From assembly GCF_016650815.1 (NCBI RefSeq), contig NZ_JAEKEZ010000038.1, positions 613,513-677,512 of the forward strand: 64,000 nt of DNA, given 5' to 3'. This DNA is from Pseudomonas sp. TH31 (GTDB lineage: Bacteria > Pseudomonadota > Gammaproteobacteria > Pseudomonadales > Pseudomonadaceae). The translations under genes were made by a program, and so were the position numbers. Positions 51,801 through 63,800 of this stretch are shown here, in pieces (the first letter of the stretch is position 1; every line of letters begins with the position of its first letter). Under the pieces are notes generated by a model, which was not told the origin of the DNA, ran no database searches, and worked only from the letters and a program-made list of their open reading frames with translations.

Positions 51801-54800
51801 AACTCGCCCAGCATCAGGACATCAAAGAAACCGCCGTCCTCGCTCGCGAAGACCTCCCCGGAGAAAAACGCCTCGTTGCCTACTACACCGCACCACAACC
51901 CCTCGACATCGACGCCCTGGGCCGTCATCTGCAAACCCAACTCCCGGACTACATGATCCCGGCCGCCTACGTGCATCTCGACGCCTTGCCGCTCACCCCC
52001 AACGGCAAACTCGACCGTAAAGCACTGCCGGCTCCGGGCCTCGATTCGGTCATCACCCGAAGCTACGAAGCCCCACAAGGTGACGTCGAAATCGCCCTCG
52101 CACAGATCTGGCAAGACCTGCTCGGCCTGCCGCACGTCGGCCGTCACGACCACTTCTTCGAACTCGGCGGCCATTCGCTGCTGGCCGTCAGCCTGATCGG
52201 GCGGATGCGCCAGCTCGGTTTGTCGGCGGACATCCGCGTCCTGTTCGGCCAGCCCACCCTGGCGGCGCTGGCGGCTGCGGTCGGTGGTGACACTGAAATC
52301 GTGGTGCCCACCAACAACATCCTGCTGGGTTGTACCCACATCACCCCGGACATGCTGTCGCTGGTCAAACTCGACCAGCCGGCCATCGACCGCATCGTGG
52401 CGACGGTCTCCGGCGGTGCGCGCAACGTGCAGGACATTTACCCATTGGCGCCGCTGCAAGAAGGCATTCTTTATCACCACATTGCCGCAGAACAGGGCGA
52501 CCCCTATGTACTGAAGGCGACGTTCACCGTCGCTGATCGCGAGCGTCTGGAAGCCTTCGCCCAGGCCCTGCAAGGCGTCATCGATCGCCATGACATCCTG
52601 CGCACTTCAGTCGTGTGGCAGGGGCTGGACGAGCCGGTGCAGGTGGTTTGGCGCAAAGCGCAACTGGCCGTCGAGGAAGTCACACTCGACGCCACCGAGG
52701 GCGAGATCGCCGACCGCTTGCGCGAGCAATTCGACAGCCTGCATTACCGTCTCGACATGCAACAGGCGCCGTTGATGCGCATCGCGTTCAGCCACGACGC
52801 GCCGAACCAGCGCTGGGTCGCCATGCTGTTGTTTCACCACATGGCCCTCGATCACGTGGCCCTGGAAGTGGTGCAACAGGAAATGCAGGCGCACCTGCTC
52901 GGTCAGGCCGACGCGTTGGCCGAAGCGGTGCCGTATCGCAATTACGTGGCGCACGCGCAACTGGGCGTCAGCCGCGAGGAACACGAAGGATTTTTCCGCG
53001 AAATGCTCGCTGACGTAGACGAGCCAACCTTGCCGTTCGGCCTGCAGGATGTACGCGGCGATGGCAGTGACATAGAAGAAGCGGCGCAGGATATCAGCGC
53101 TGACCTGAGTCGCCGTCTGCGGGCGCAAGCACGTCAGTTGGGTGTCAGCGCCGCGAGCCTGCACCATTTGGCCTGGGCCCAGGTGCTGGGCCGGGTGTCG
53201 GGGCGTGATGATGTGGTATTCGGCACGGTGTTGATGGGCCGGATGCAGGGCGGCGAAGGTGCCGAACGGGCATTGGGGATGTTCATCAACACCTTGCCGC
53301 TGCGCGTGAACCTCGGCGGGTTGGGCGTGCGTGACGGTGTAAAAGCCACCCACGTCCGGTTGACCGGGTTGCTCGGACACGAACATGCCTCGCTGGCATT
53401 GGCCCAGCGTTGCAGCGGGGTGGTCGCGCCGTTGCCGTTGTTCAGCGCCTTGCTCAACTATCGGCACAGCGCTGCGCATGTCGCATCGGATGAGGCCCTG
53501 AAAGCCTGGGAAGGGATTGAAACCCTCAGCAACGAAGAACGCACCAACTACCCGCTGACGCTGTCGGTGGACGATTTGGGTGAAGGCTTCCGCTTGACGG
53601 CGCTGGCCATGCCGCAGATCGGTGCCCAACGTATTTGCGCTTATATGGACACGGCGCTGGCGCATCTGGTCGAGTCGCTGGAGCAAGCGCCGCAGACGCC
53701 GCTGCACAGCCTGGCGATCCTGCCGCCCGCCGAGCGCCAGCAACTGCTGGTGGACTTCAACGCGACAACCCGCAGCTATCCGCAGGACAAAACCGTTCAT
53801 GCGCTGTTCGAAGCGCAGGTTGTGGCTCAACCACAGGCAACGGCGGCCATCCACGATGGGCAACGCCTGACTTACCGCCAACTCAACAATAAAGCCAACC
53901 AACTGGCCCGGCACCTGCTGAGCCTCGGTGTTCAACCGGGCGACCGCGTGGCGATCCTGCTGGAGCGTTCGCTGGAGTTGTTGATCAGCCAGTTGGCGAT
54001 CCTCAAGTGCGCGGCGGTCTACGTGCCGCTGGACATCAGCGCGCCCGCCGAACGCCAGCACTTTATGCTGCAGGACAGCGGGGCGCAGGTGCTGCTGACA
54101 CTGAGCACGACAACGCTGCCCGAAGACGCACAGCGCGTCGATCTGGACGCGCTGATGCTCGATAGCCTGGTCACCGCTGATCCACAACTGTCGCAGTCGA
54201 GCGAGACGCCGGCCTACATCATGTACACCTCGGGCTCGACCGGCACACCGAAAGGCGTGTTGGTCCCGCACCGGGCGATCAACCGATTGGTGATCAACAA
54301 CGGCTACGCCGAATTCAATGCCCAGGATCGCGTGGCGTTCGCCTCGAACCCGGCGTTCGACGCCAGCACCCTCGACGTCTGGGCGCCGCTGCTCAATGGC
54401 GGTTGCGTGGTCGTGGTTGAGCAGGACGTGCTGCTGTCGCAAGAAGGCTTCAAAACGCTGCTGGTTGAGCAATCGGTCAGCGTGTTGTGGATGACGGCGG
54501 GGCTATTCCATCAGTACGCCGCCGGTTTGATGAGCGTGTTCGGCCAGTTGCGCTACCTGATCGTCGGCGGCGATGTGCTGGATCCGGCAGTGATTCGCCG
54601 GGTGCTGAAAGAAGGCGCGCCGCAGCATTTGCTCAACGGTTACGGCCCGACGGAAGCGACCACGTTCTCGGCAACCTATGAAATCAAAACGGCAGGCGAC
54701 GGCAGCATCCCGATTGGTCGCCCGATCGCCAATACCCGGCTCTACCTGTTGGATCAACAGGGACACCCGGTGCCCATCGGTGTGGCGGGGGAGTTGTACA

Positions 54801-57800
54801 TTGGTGGCGACGGCCTGGCCAAAGGGTATTTGAACCGGCCTGAATTGACAGCCGAGAAGTTTGTCGTAGACCCATTCAGTGAAGATGCTGTGCTCTATCG
54901 AACCGGCGACCTCGGTCGTTGGTTGGCGGACGGCAACATCGAATACCTCGGTCGCAACGACGACCAGGTGAAAATCCGTGGTTTCCGCATCGAACTCGGC
55001 GAGATCGAGGCGCATTTGGGTCAATGCGCGGGCGTGCAAGACGCCGTGGTACTGGCGCGTCAGGACGAATCCGGGCCGAAACGCCTGGTCGGTTATGTCA
55101 TCGCCCAGCCGGACGTCACCTTGTCAGCCCAGGATCTGCGCGCCGAACTGGCCGCTTCACTGGTCGAATACATGGTCCCGAGTGCCTTTGTGGTGCTGGA
55201 AACTTTCCCGCTGACCGCCAACGGCAAGCTCGACCGTCGGGCGCTGCCAGCCCCGGACGCCGAGGCCTACGCCAGCCGCGAGTACGAAGCGCCGCAGGGC
55301 GAAATCGAAGAAACCCTGGCGCAGCTCTGGGCCGAGGTGCTCAAAGTCGAGCGTGTCGGCCGCCATGACCACTTTTTCGAACTGGGCGGCCATTCACTGC
55401 TGGCCGTCACCCTGATCGAACGGATGCGCCAGGCCGATTTAAGCGCGGACGTGCGCGTCCTGTTCAGCCAACCGACCCTGGCCGCACTGGCCGCCGCGGT
55501 CGGTAGCGGCAAAGAGATCATTGTCCCGGAAAACCTGATTCCGGACCATTGCCAACACATCACCCCAGCCATGCTGCCACTGGCGGCACTGACCCAGGAC
55601 ACCCTCGACCGGATCATCGCTACCGTTTCTGGCGGCGCCCGCAACGTGCAGGATATCTACCCGCTGGCGCCGTTGCAGGAAGGCATCCTCTATCACCATT
55701 TGGCCGCCGAGCAGGGCGACCCGTACGTGCTGCAAACCCAGTTCGCCTTCGACAGCCGCGAACGCCTCGACGGGTTCGTCCAGGCCTTGCAGGTGGTGAT
55801 CGGTCGCCACGACATTTTGCGCACCTGCGTAGTGTGGGAAGGACTCGACGAGCCCATTCAAGTGGTCTGGCGCGAGGTGTTGCTGGAGCCGGAACACATC
55901 GAACTCGACCCCGCCGCCGGTGATATCGCCACGCAGATGGGCACCCGTTTCGACGCGCGGCATTACCGCCTCGACCTGCGCCACGCACCGTTGTTGCACC
56001 TGGCTTATGCCCACGACGCGGCGCAAAACCGTTGGGTCGCGACGCTGTTGTTCCACCACATGGCACTCGACCACACCGCGCTGGAGGTGATGCAGCACGA
56101 AATGCAACTGCACCTGCTGGGCCGGAATGAGCAGTTGGGCGAAGCGATGCCGTACCGCAACTATGTGGCGCAGGCACGCCTCGGTTTGAGTGCCGACGAT
56201 CACGAGGCATTTTTCCGTGAAATGCTCAGTGATGTCGACGAACCGACCCTGCCATTCGGCCTGCAAGATGTGCAGGGCGACGGGCATGGCATCGATGAGA
56301 CCCGACAACCTGTGGATCTCGCACTGTCCAAGCGCCTGCGGGCTCAGGCGCGTCAGTTGGGTGTGAGCGCCGCCAGCCTGGTGCATTTGGCCTGGGCGCA
56401 GGTGCTGGGCAAGGTTTCCGGCAAACAGGACGTGGTCTTTGGCACGGTGCTGCTGGGTCGCCTGCAGGCCGGCGAGGGTGCCGACCGCGCCTTGGGCATG
56501 TTCATCAACACTTTGCCGTTGCGCGTGGATGTCGGCACCCAAGGCGTGCGGGCCGGTGTCAAAGCCACCCATGCGCGACTCACGGCGTTGCTGGGTCACG
56601 AACATGCGTCCCTGGCGCTGGCGCAACGTTGCAGCGGTGTTACCGCACCGACGCCGTTGTTCAGCGCCTTGCTCAACTACCGGCACAGCGCCGGGGAAGT
56701 CACCGAGGAGGCAGTGTCCGCGTGGCAGGGCATCCAGGCGCTGGGTGGTGACGAGCGGACGAATTACCCGTTGACCCTGAACGTGGACGACTTGGGCGAA
56801 GGTTTTCACCTCACCGCACTGGTCGCGTCGACCATCGGCGCCGAGCGTATCTGCGCCTACATGCAAGTGGCGCTGGGCAACCTGGTCGCGGCCCTGGAAA
56901 CCGCACCGCAGACCCCGCTGTACGCGGTCACGATCCTGCCGCCGGCCGAGCGTCAGCAGTTGCTTGAGACCTGGAATAGCACCGAGGCGGTGTACACCCA
57001 TGACGAACTGATTCACCAACAAGTCGAAGCCCGGGCCACGGCACAACCTGATGCCGTGGCTGTGGTCTTTGAAGACCTGACACTGACCTACAGTGAACTC
57101 AACGCCCGTGCCAACCAGATCGCCCATCGTTTGCTGGCACTGGGCGTGCGCCCGGATGATCGGGTGGCGATCTGCGTCGAGCGCAGTCTTGAAATGATCG
57201 TCGGCCTGCTGGGCATCCTGAAATCCGGCGCCGGTTATGTGCCGCTGGACCCGGCGTATCCGGCCGAGCGCATTGCCTACATGCTCTACGACAGCCAGCC
57301 GGTCGCGCTGGTGACTCAACTGCCGTTGCGCGACAACCTGCCACAAATGGCGCTGCCGACCGTGCTGCTCGACCTGATCGAAGCCAGCCATGAAGCCCCG
57401 CCGGCGCAGCACAACCCTGATGTGCCGGACCTGACGTCAGCGCATTTGGCCTACGTGATCTACACCTCCGGTTCGACCGGGCTGCCGAAAGGCGTGATGG
57501 TCGAACACCGTAACGTCGCTCGGCTATTCTCGGCGACCCAGCCCTGGTTCGATTTCAACCCGCAAGACGTCTGGGCCTTGTTCCATTCCTTCGCTTTCGA
57601 CTTCTCGGTCTGGGAAATCTGGGGCGCACTGACTCACGGTGGCCAGTTGCTGGTGGTGCCGCAACTGGTCAGCCGCTCACCGCAATACTGCTTCGCACTG
57701 CTGTGCAAGGCCGGGGTGACCATTCTCAACCAGACGCCGAGCGCCTTCCGCCAGTTGATTGCGGCCCAGGGGGACAGCGACCTGAACCATAGCCTGCGTC

Positions 57801-60800
57801 AGGTGATTTTCGGCGGTGAAACGCTGGAAACCGGGATTCTCAAACCCTGGTATGCCCGCGAAGCCAATGCGCAAACGCAGCTGGTCAACATGTACGGCAT
57901 CACCGAAACCACGGTGCACGTGACCTACCGTGCACTGGTTGCCGCCGATGCAGAATTGGTCGGCGTCAGCCCGATTGGCGGACGCATTCCCGATTTGCAA
58001 CTGTACGTGCTGGATGCCCAGCGCGAGCCAGTGCCGGTGGGTGTAATCGGTGAGATGTACGTCGGCGGCGCCGGTGTCGCGCGGGGTTACTTGAACCGCG
58101 AAGAACTGACCGCCGAGCGCTTCCTGAACAATCCATTCAGCGGTGACTCGAGTTCGCGGTTGTACCGTACCGGTGACCTCGGTCGCTGGCTGGCGGACGG
58201 CAGCATTGAATACCTGGGCCGCAATGATGACCAGGTGAAGATCCGCGGTTTCCGTATCGAGCTGGGGGAAATCCAGGCCAAACTGGCCGCGTGCAGCGGT
58301 GTGCGGGAAGCCGTGGTGGTGGCCAGTCAGGACACCGGTGACAAACGCCTGGTGGCCTATGTGATTGCCAAAGAAGGCGAGCAATTGTCTGCCGCAGAAC
58401 TGCGCGCCGAGCTGTCGGGTTCGCTGGCGGAGTACATGGTCCCCAGCGCCTTCGTGACGCTGACCTCGTTCCCGCTGACCACCAACGGCAAACTGGATCG
58501 ACGGGCGCTACCGGTGCCGGACCAGTCATCCGTGGTCAGCCGCGAATATGAACCGCCGCAAGGTGAGGTCGAGACGGCGATTGCACAGATTTGGCAAGAT
58601 TTGCTGCAACTGGAGCAGGTCGGTCGCCACGATCATTTCTTTGAGTTGGGCGGGCACTCGCTGCTGGCCGTGAAGCTGATCGAACGCATGCGCCAGGTCA
58701 ACCTGGCCGCCGATGTCCGCGTCTTGTTCGGTCAGCCGACATTGGTGGCACTGGCCGCAGCGGTGGGCGGTGGTCGCGAAATCGTGGTGCCGGTCAACGG
58801 CATCCCGCAAGGCTGCAGGCGAATCACCCCGGACATGTTGCCGCTGGCCACGTTGAGCCAGGACGAGATCGATCATGTGGTGGCGATGGTCCCCGGTGGC
58901 GTGGCCAATGTGCAGGACATCTACGCCTTGGCACCGCTACAGGAAGGGATTTTGTATCACCACCTCGCGGCGGAGAAAGGCGACCCTTACTTGCAATACG
59001 CAATGTTCTCGTTCGACAGCCGCGCCCGCCTGGAAGTGTTCGCCAAGGCGCTGCAGGGCGTGGTGTCGCGCCACGATATTCTGCGTACTGGCGTTGCCTG
59101 GGAAAACCTCGATGAGCCGGTACAAGTGGTCTGGCGTGAGGCGCAACTGGGCCTGGATGAGATTGTGCTGGACCCGGCAGCGGGCGATATCGTCCAGCAA
59201 TTGCGCGAACGCCTCGATCCACGGCATTTGCGCCTTGACATTCGCCAGGCGCCGATGATGCGGATCGGCTATGCCGAAGACGCGGCAAACCAGCGCTGGG
59301 TCGGCATGTTGCTGTTCCACCACATGGTCGACGACGCGACGTCCCTGGGCGTGCTCACCGCCGAAATCGAAGCGCACATGCTCGGTCAGGCGCAGCAGTT
59401 GGCGGCCTCGGTGCCGTATCGCAACTACGTGGCACAGGCTCGGCTCGGCGTGAGCCGCGAGGAACACGAAGTATTCTTCCGCGATATGCTGGGCGATGTG
59501 GCCGAACCGACGCTGCCTTTCGGCTTGCAGAATGTGCAAGGCGATGGCCACGACATCGAGGAAGTCCGCCAGGTCGTGGACGCCAGCCTCAGCAAGCGTC
59601 TGCGGGCCCAGGCTCGTCAGCTCGGGGTGAGCGCGGCCAGTGTCTGTCACTTGGCCTGGGCGCAGGTGCTGGGCCGGGTGTCGGGTAAGGACGATGTGGT
59701 TTTCGGCACCGTGCTGTTGGGACGGATGCAGGGCGGCGAAGGGGCTGATCGTGCGCTGGGCATGTTCATCAACACCTTGCCGCTGCGCGTGAGTGTCGGG
59801 GTACAAGGTGTGCGCGCCGGGGTCAAGGCGACCCACGCGCAGTTGACCGCGTTGCTCGGCCACGAACATGCCTCGCTGGTACTGGCGCAGCGCTGCAGCG
59901 GTGTGACCGCGCCGACGCCGCTGTTCAGTGCACTGCTCAATTACCGGCATCTGGGGACACAAACCGTGTCCAGTGAAGCCATCGCCGCGTGGGAAGGCAT
60001 CCAGGCGCTGGACGGTGAAGAACGCACCAACTACCCGCTGACGCTGTCGGTGGATGACTTGGGTGAAGGCTTCAACCTGACCGTCATGGCCCAGGCGCCG
60101 ATTGGTGCCGAGCGTGTTTGCGGCTACATGCAGTGTGTCCTGGAAAACCTCGTAGAGGCGCTGGAACAGGCCCCGCAAGCAGCGTTGCACGGGTTGAAAA
60201 TCCTGCCAGCGGCCGAGCGCCTGCAGTTGCTCGATACCTGGAATCGCACCGACAGCACCTACGCCGATGACGCGCTGATCCACGGTCAGTTCGAAGCCCA
60301 GGCAGCGGCGCAGCCTGACGCCGTGGCCGTGGTGTATGAAGACCTGACCCTGACCTATGGCGAACTCAACGCCCGGGCGAATCAGCTCGCTCATCAACTG
60401 TTGGCCTTGGGCATTCGCCCGGATGACCGGGTGGCGATCTGCGTCGAACGCGGTCTTGAAATGATCGTCGGCCTGCTGGGCATCCTCAAGTCCGGCGCCG
60501 GCTATGTGCCGCTGGACCCGGCGTATCCGGCAGAACGCATCGCCTACATGCTGCACGACAGCGCCCCGGTGGCGGTGTTGGCGCAATCCGCGACTCAGCG
60601 GCTGCTGGCCCACGTTTCGCTGCCGGTCATTGAACTTGATGGTGGCAGCTGGCAGGACCAATCGATCGCCAACCCGCAAGTCCCTGGCCTTTGCTCCAAC
60701 CATCTGGCCTACGTGATCTACACCTCGGGCTCGACCGGTCTGCCGAAAGGCGTGATGGTCGAACACCGCAACGTTGCGCGGCTGTTCTCGGCTACTCAGC

Positions 60801-63800
60801 CCTGGTTCGACTTCGGCCCGAAAGATGTTTGGGCGCTGTTCCATTCCTTCGCGTTCGACTTCTCGGTCTGGGAAATCTGGGGCGCGCTGACCCATGGCGG
60901 CCGTTTGCTGGTGGTGCCGCAACTGGTCAGCCGGTCGCCGGCAGACTGCTACGCGCTGCTGTGTCAGGCTGGCGTCACGGTGTTGAACCAGACGCCGAGT
61001 GCCTTCCGCCAGTTGATTGCCGCTCAGGGCGAAAGCGACTTGAGCCACCGCCTACGGCAGGTGATTTTTGGTGGGGAAGCGCTGGACACCGGCATCCTGA
61101 AACCGTGGTATGCCCGGGCGATAAATGCCCAGGCACAACTGGTCAATATGTACGGCATCACCGAAACCACGGTGCACGTGACCTACCGTGCACTGGACGC
61201 GGCTGATGCAGAATTGGTCGGTGTCAGCCCGATTGGCCGGCGCATTCCCGACCTGCAACTGTATGTACTGGATGCCCGGCGCGAGCCGGTGCCGGTGGGG
61301 GTGATCGGTGAAATGTACGTCGGCGGCGCCGGTGTGGCGCGGGGTTACTTGAATCGTCCCGAACTGAACAGCGAGCGCTTTATCGCGGACACCTTTAGCG
61401 GCCACGTCGGCGCGCGGTTGTACCGCACCGGTGACCTCGGTCGGCGGCTGGCAGACGGCAGCATTGAATACCTGGGACGCAATGACGATCAGGTGAAGAT
61501 TCGCGGTTTCCGCATTGAACTGGGTGAAATCGAAGCGAAACTGGCGGCTTGCAACGCCGTGCGCGAAGCCGTGGTCATCGCCCGTGAAGACGAACCGGGC
61601 GACAAGCGCCTGGTGGCCTATGTAATCGCCGAGGAGGGCGTTCAGTTGTCCGCCGCTGAGTTGCGCACGCAGTTACTGGACTCGCTGGCGGAATACATGG
61701 TGCCGAGCGCGTTTGTGACACTGGCGGCGTTCCCGCTGACCACCAACGGCAAACTGGATCACAAGGCGTTGCCGGCGCCGGATTCGGCGGCCTACGCCAG
61801 CCGCGAATATGAAGCACCCCAAGGCGAGGTCGAGACGACCATTGCCGGGATTTGGCAAGAGCTGCTGAACATCGAGCAGATCGGCCGGCATGACAATTTC
61901 TTTGAACTGGGCGGCCATTCGCTGTTGGCCGTGAAGCTGATCGAACGGATGCGTCAGGTCGACCTGGCCGCCGATGTCCGCGTGCTGTTTGGCCAACCGA
62001 CCCTGGCAGCGTTGGCCGCCGCCGTCGGTGAGCAACATGACCTGGTGGTACCGCCGAATCGGATAGCCCTGGATTGCCAGCGGATCACGCCGGACCTGTT
62101 GCCGTTGGTCGACCTCGATCAGCCGGCCATCGACCGTATCGTCACCACCGTGCCGGGCGGCGTGGCCAACGTGCAGGATATCTATGCGCTGGCGCCGTTG
62201 CAGGAAGGCATTCTTTATCACCACTTGGCCGCAAGCCAAGGTGACCCGTACGTGCTGCAAGTGCTGTTCGGCTTTGACAACCGAGAACGGCTCGACGCGT
62301 TTGCCCAGGCCTTGCAGAGCGTGGTTGCGCGTAACGACATTCTGCGCACCAGCATGGTCTGGCAAGGGCTGGAGGCGCCGGTGCAAGTGGTGTGGCGCAA
62401 CGCGCAGATGGCGCTCGAGGAAGTCGCGACCGATCCTGCGGCGGGGGATGTCGTGCAGCAACTGCACAGCCGTTTCGATCCACGGCATTACCGTCTGGAC
62501 ATCGCTCAGGCACCGCTGATGCGGTTGGCCTTTGCCCAAGACCCGGCCAATCAGCGTTGGGTCGGCATACTGCTGTTCCACCACATGGTGCTGGATCACA
62601 CGGCCCTTGAGGTGGTAGTCCATGAAATGCAGGCCAGCCTGATCGGTCAGGTGGACCGGCTCGCGGCCGCCGTGCCGTACCGCAACCACGTGGCACAGGC
62701 GCGTCTGGGCGTCAGTCGCGAGCAACATGAGGTGTTCTTCCGCGAAATGCTCGGCGATATCGACGAGCCGACGCTGCCCTTCGGTTTGCAGGATGTGCAG
62801 GGCGACGGCAGTGGGATCGAAGAACAACATCAATTGGTCGATGCGGTGCTGGGCCAGCGTCTGCGGGTGCAGGCCCGTCAGCTCGGCGTCAGTGCGGCCA
62901 GCCTGGTTCACCTGGCCTGGGCGCAGGTCGTCGGTCGGGTGTCAGGGCGTGAAGAAGTGGTGTTCGGCACCGTACTGATGGGTCGGATGCAGGGCGGCGA
63001 GGGCGCTGACCGTGCACTGGGCATGTTCATCAACACGCTCCCGCTGCGCATCAGCGTCGGAGCGCAAAGTGTGCGCGCTGGGGTCAAGGCTACCCATGCG
63101 CAGCTCTCGGCCTTGCTGGGGCACGAACATGCCTCGCTGTCCCTGGCGCAACGTTGTAGTGGCGTGCCGAACTCGCTGCCGCTGTTCAGCACGCTGCTGA
63201 ACTACCGACACAGTGCGGCTGATGCGGTGTCCGAACAGGCGGTTTCGGCCTGGCACGGGATTCAGACGCTGAGCATGGAAGAACGAACCAACTACCCGTT
63301 GTGCCTGAATGTGGACGACCTCGGCGAGGGCTTCATGCTCACCGCGCAAGCGGTGGTCGAGGTCGGTGCGCAGCGTGTTTGCGATTACATGCACCGGGCG
63401 CTGGAAACCCTGGTGGAGGCGTTGGAGCAGACGCCGGATGCGCCGTTGCGCGGGTTGTCGATATTGCCGGCGGCGGAACGTGAGCAAGTGCTGGTGACGT
63501 TCAACGCCACGGAAGCGCAATACCCGCTGGAACAGACGATTCATGGGCTGTTTGAGGCGCAGGTTGAGCGTACGCCGGAGGCCGTGGCGGTGCTGCATGG
63601 CGAGCAGCGTTTGAGTTATCGTGAATTGAATGCCAAAGCCAACCAACTGGCGCATTACCTGCGCGGGCAGGGCGTGCGGCCGGATTCTCGGGTGGCGATT
63701 TGCGTTGAGCGTGGGCTCGATATGGTGGTGGGGCTGCTGGCGATTTTGAAGGCGGGTGGCGGTTATGTGCCGCTGGATCCGGCTTATCCGTTGGATCGGA

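Noticed and set aside
55439..57412. Long minus-strand frames opposite the synthetases (e.g. 55439-57412, 58937-61048, 29379-31235)
   Set aside because: They are mirror images of GC-rich sypA-C codons, repeat in every module and lack ribosome sites or recognisable domains.
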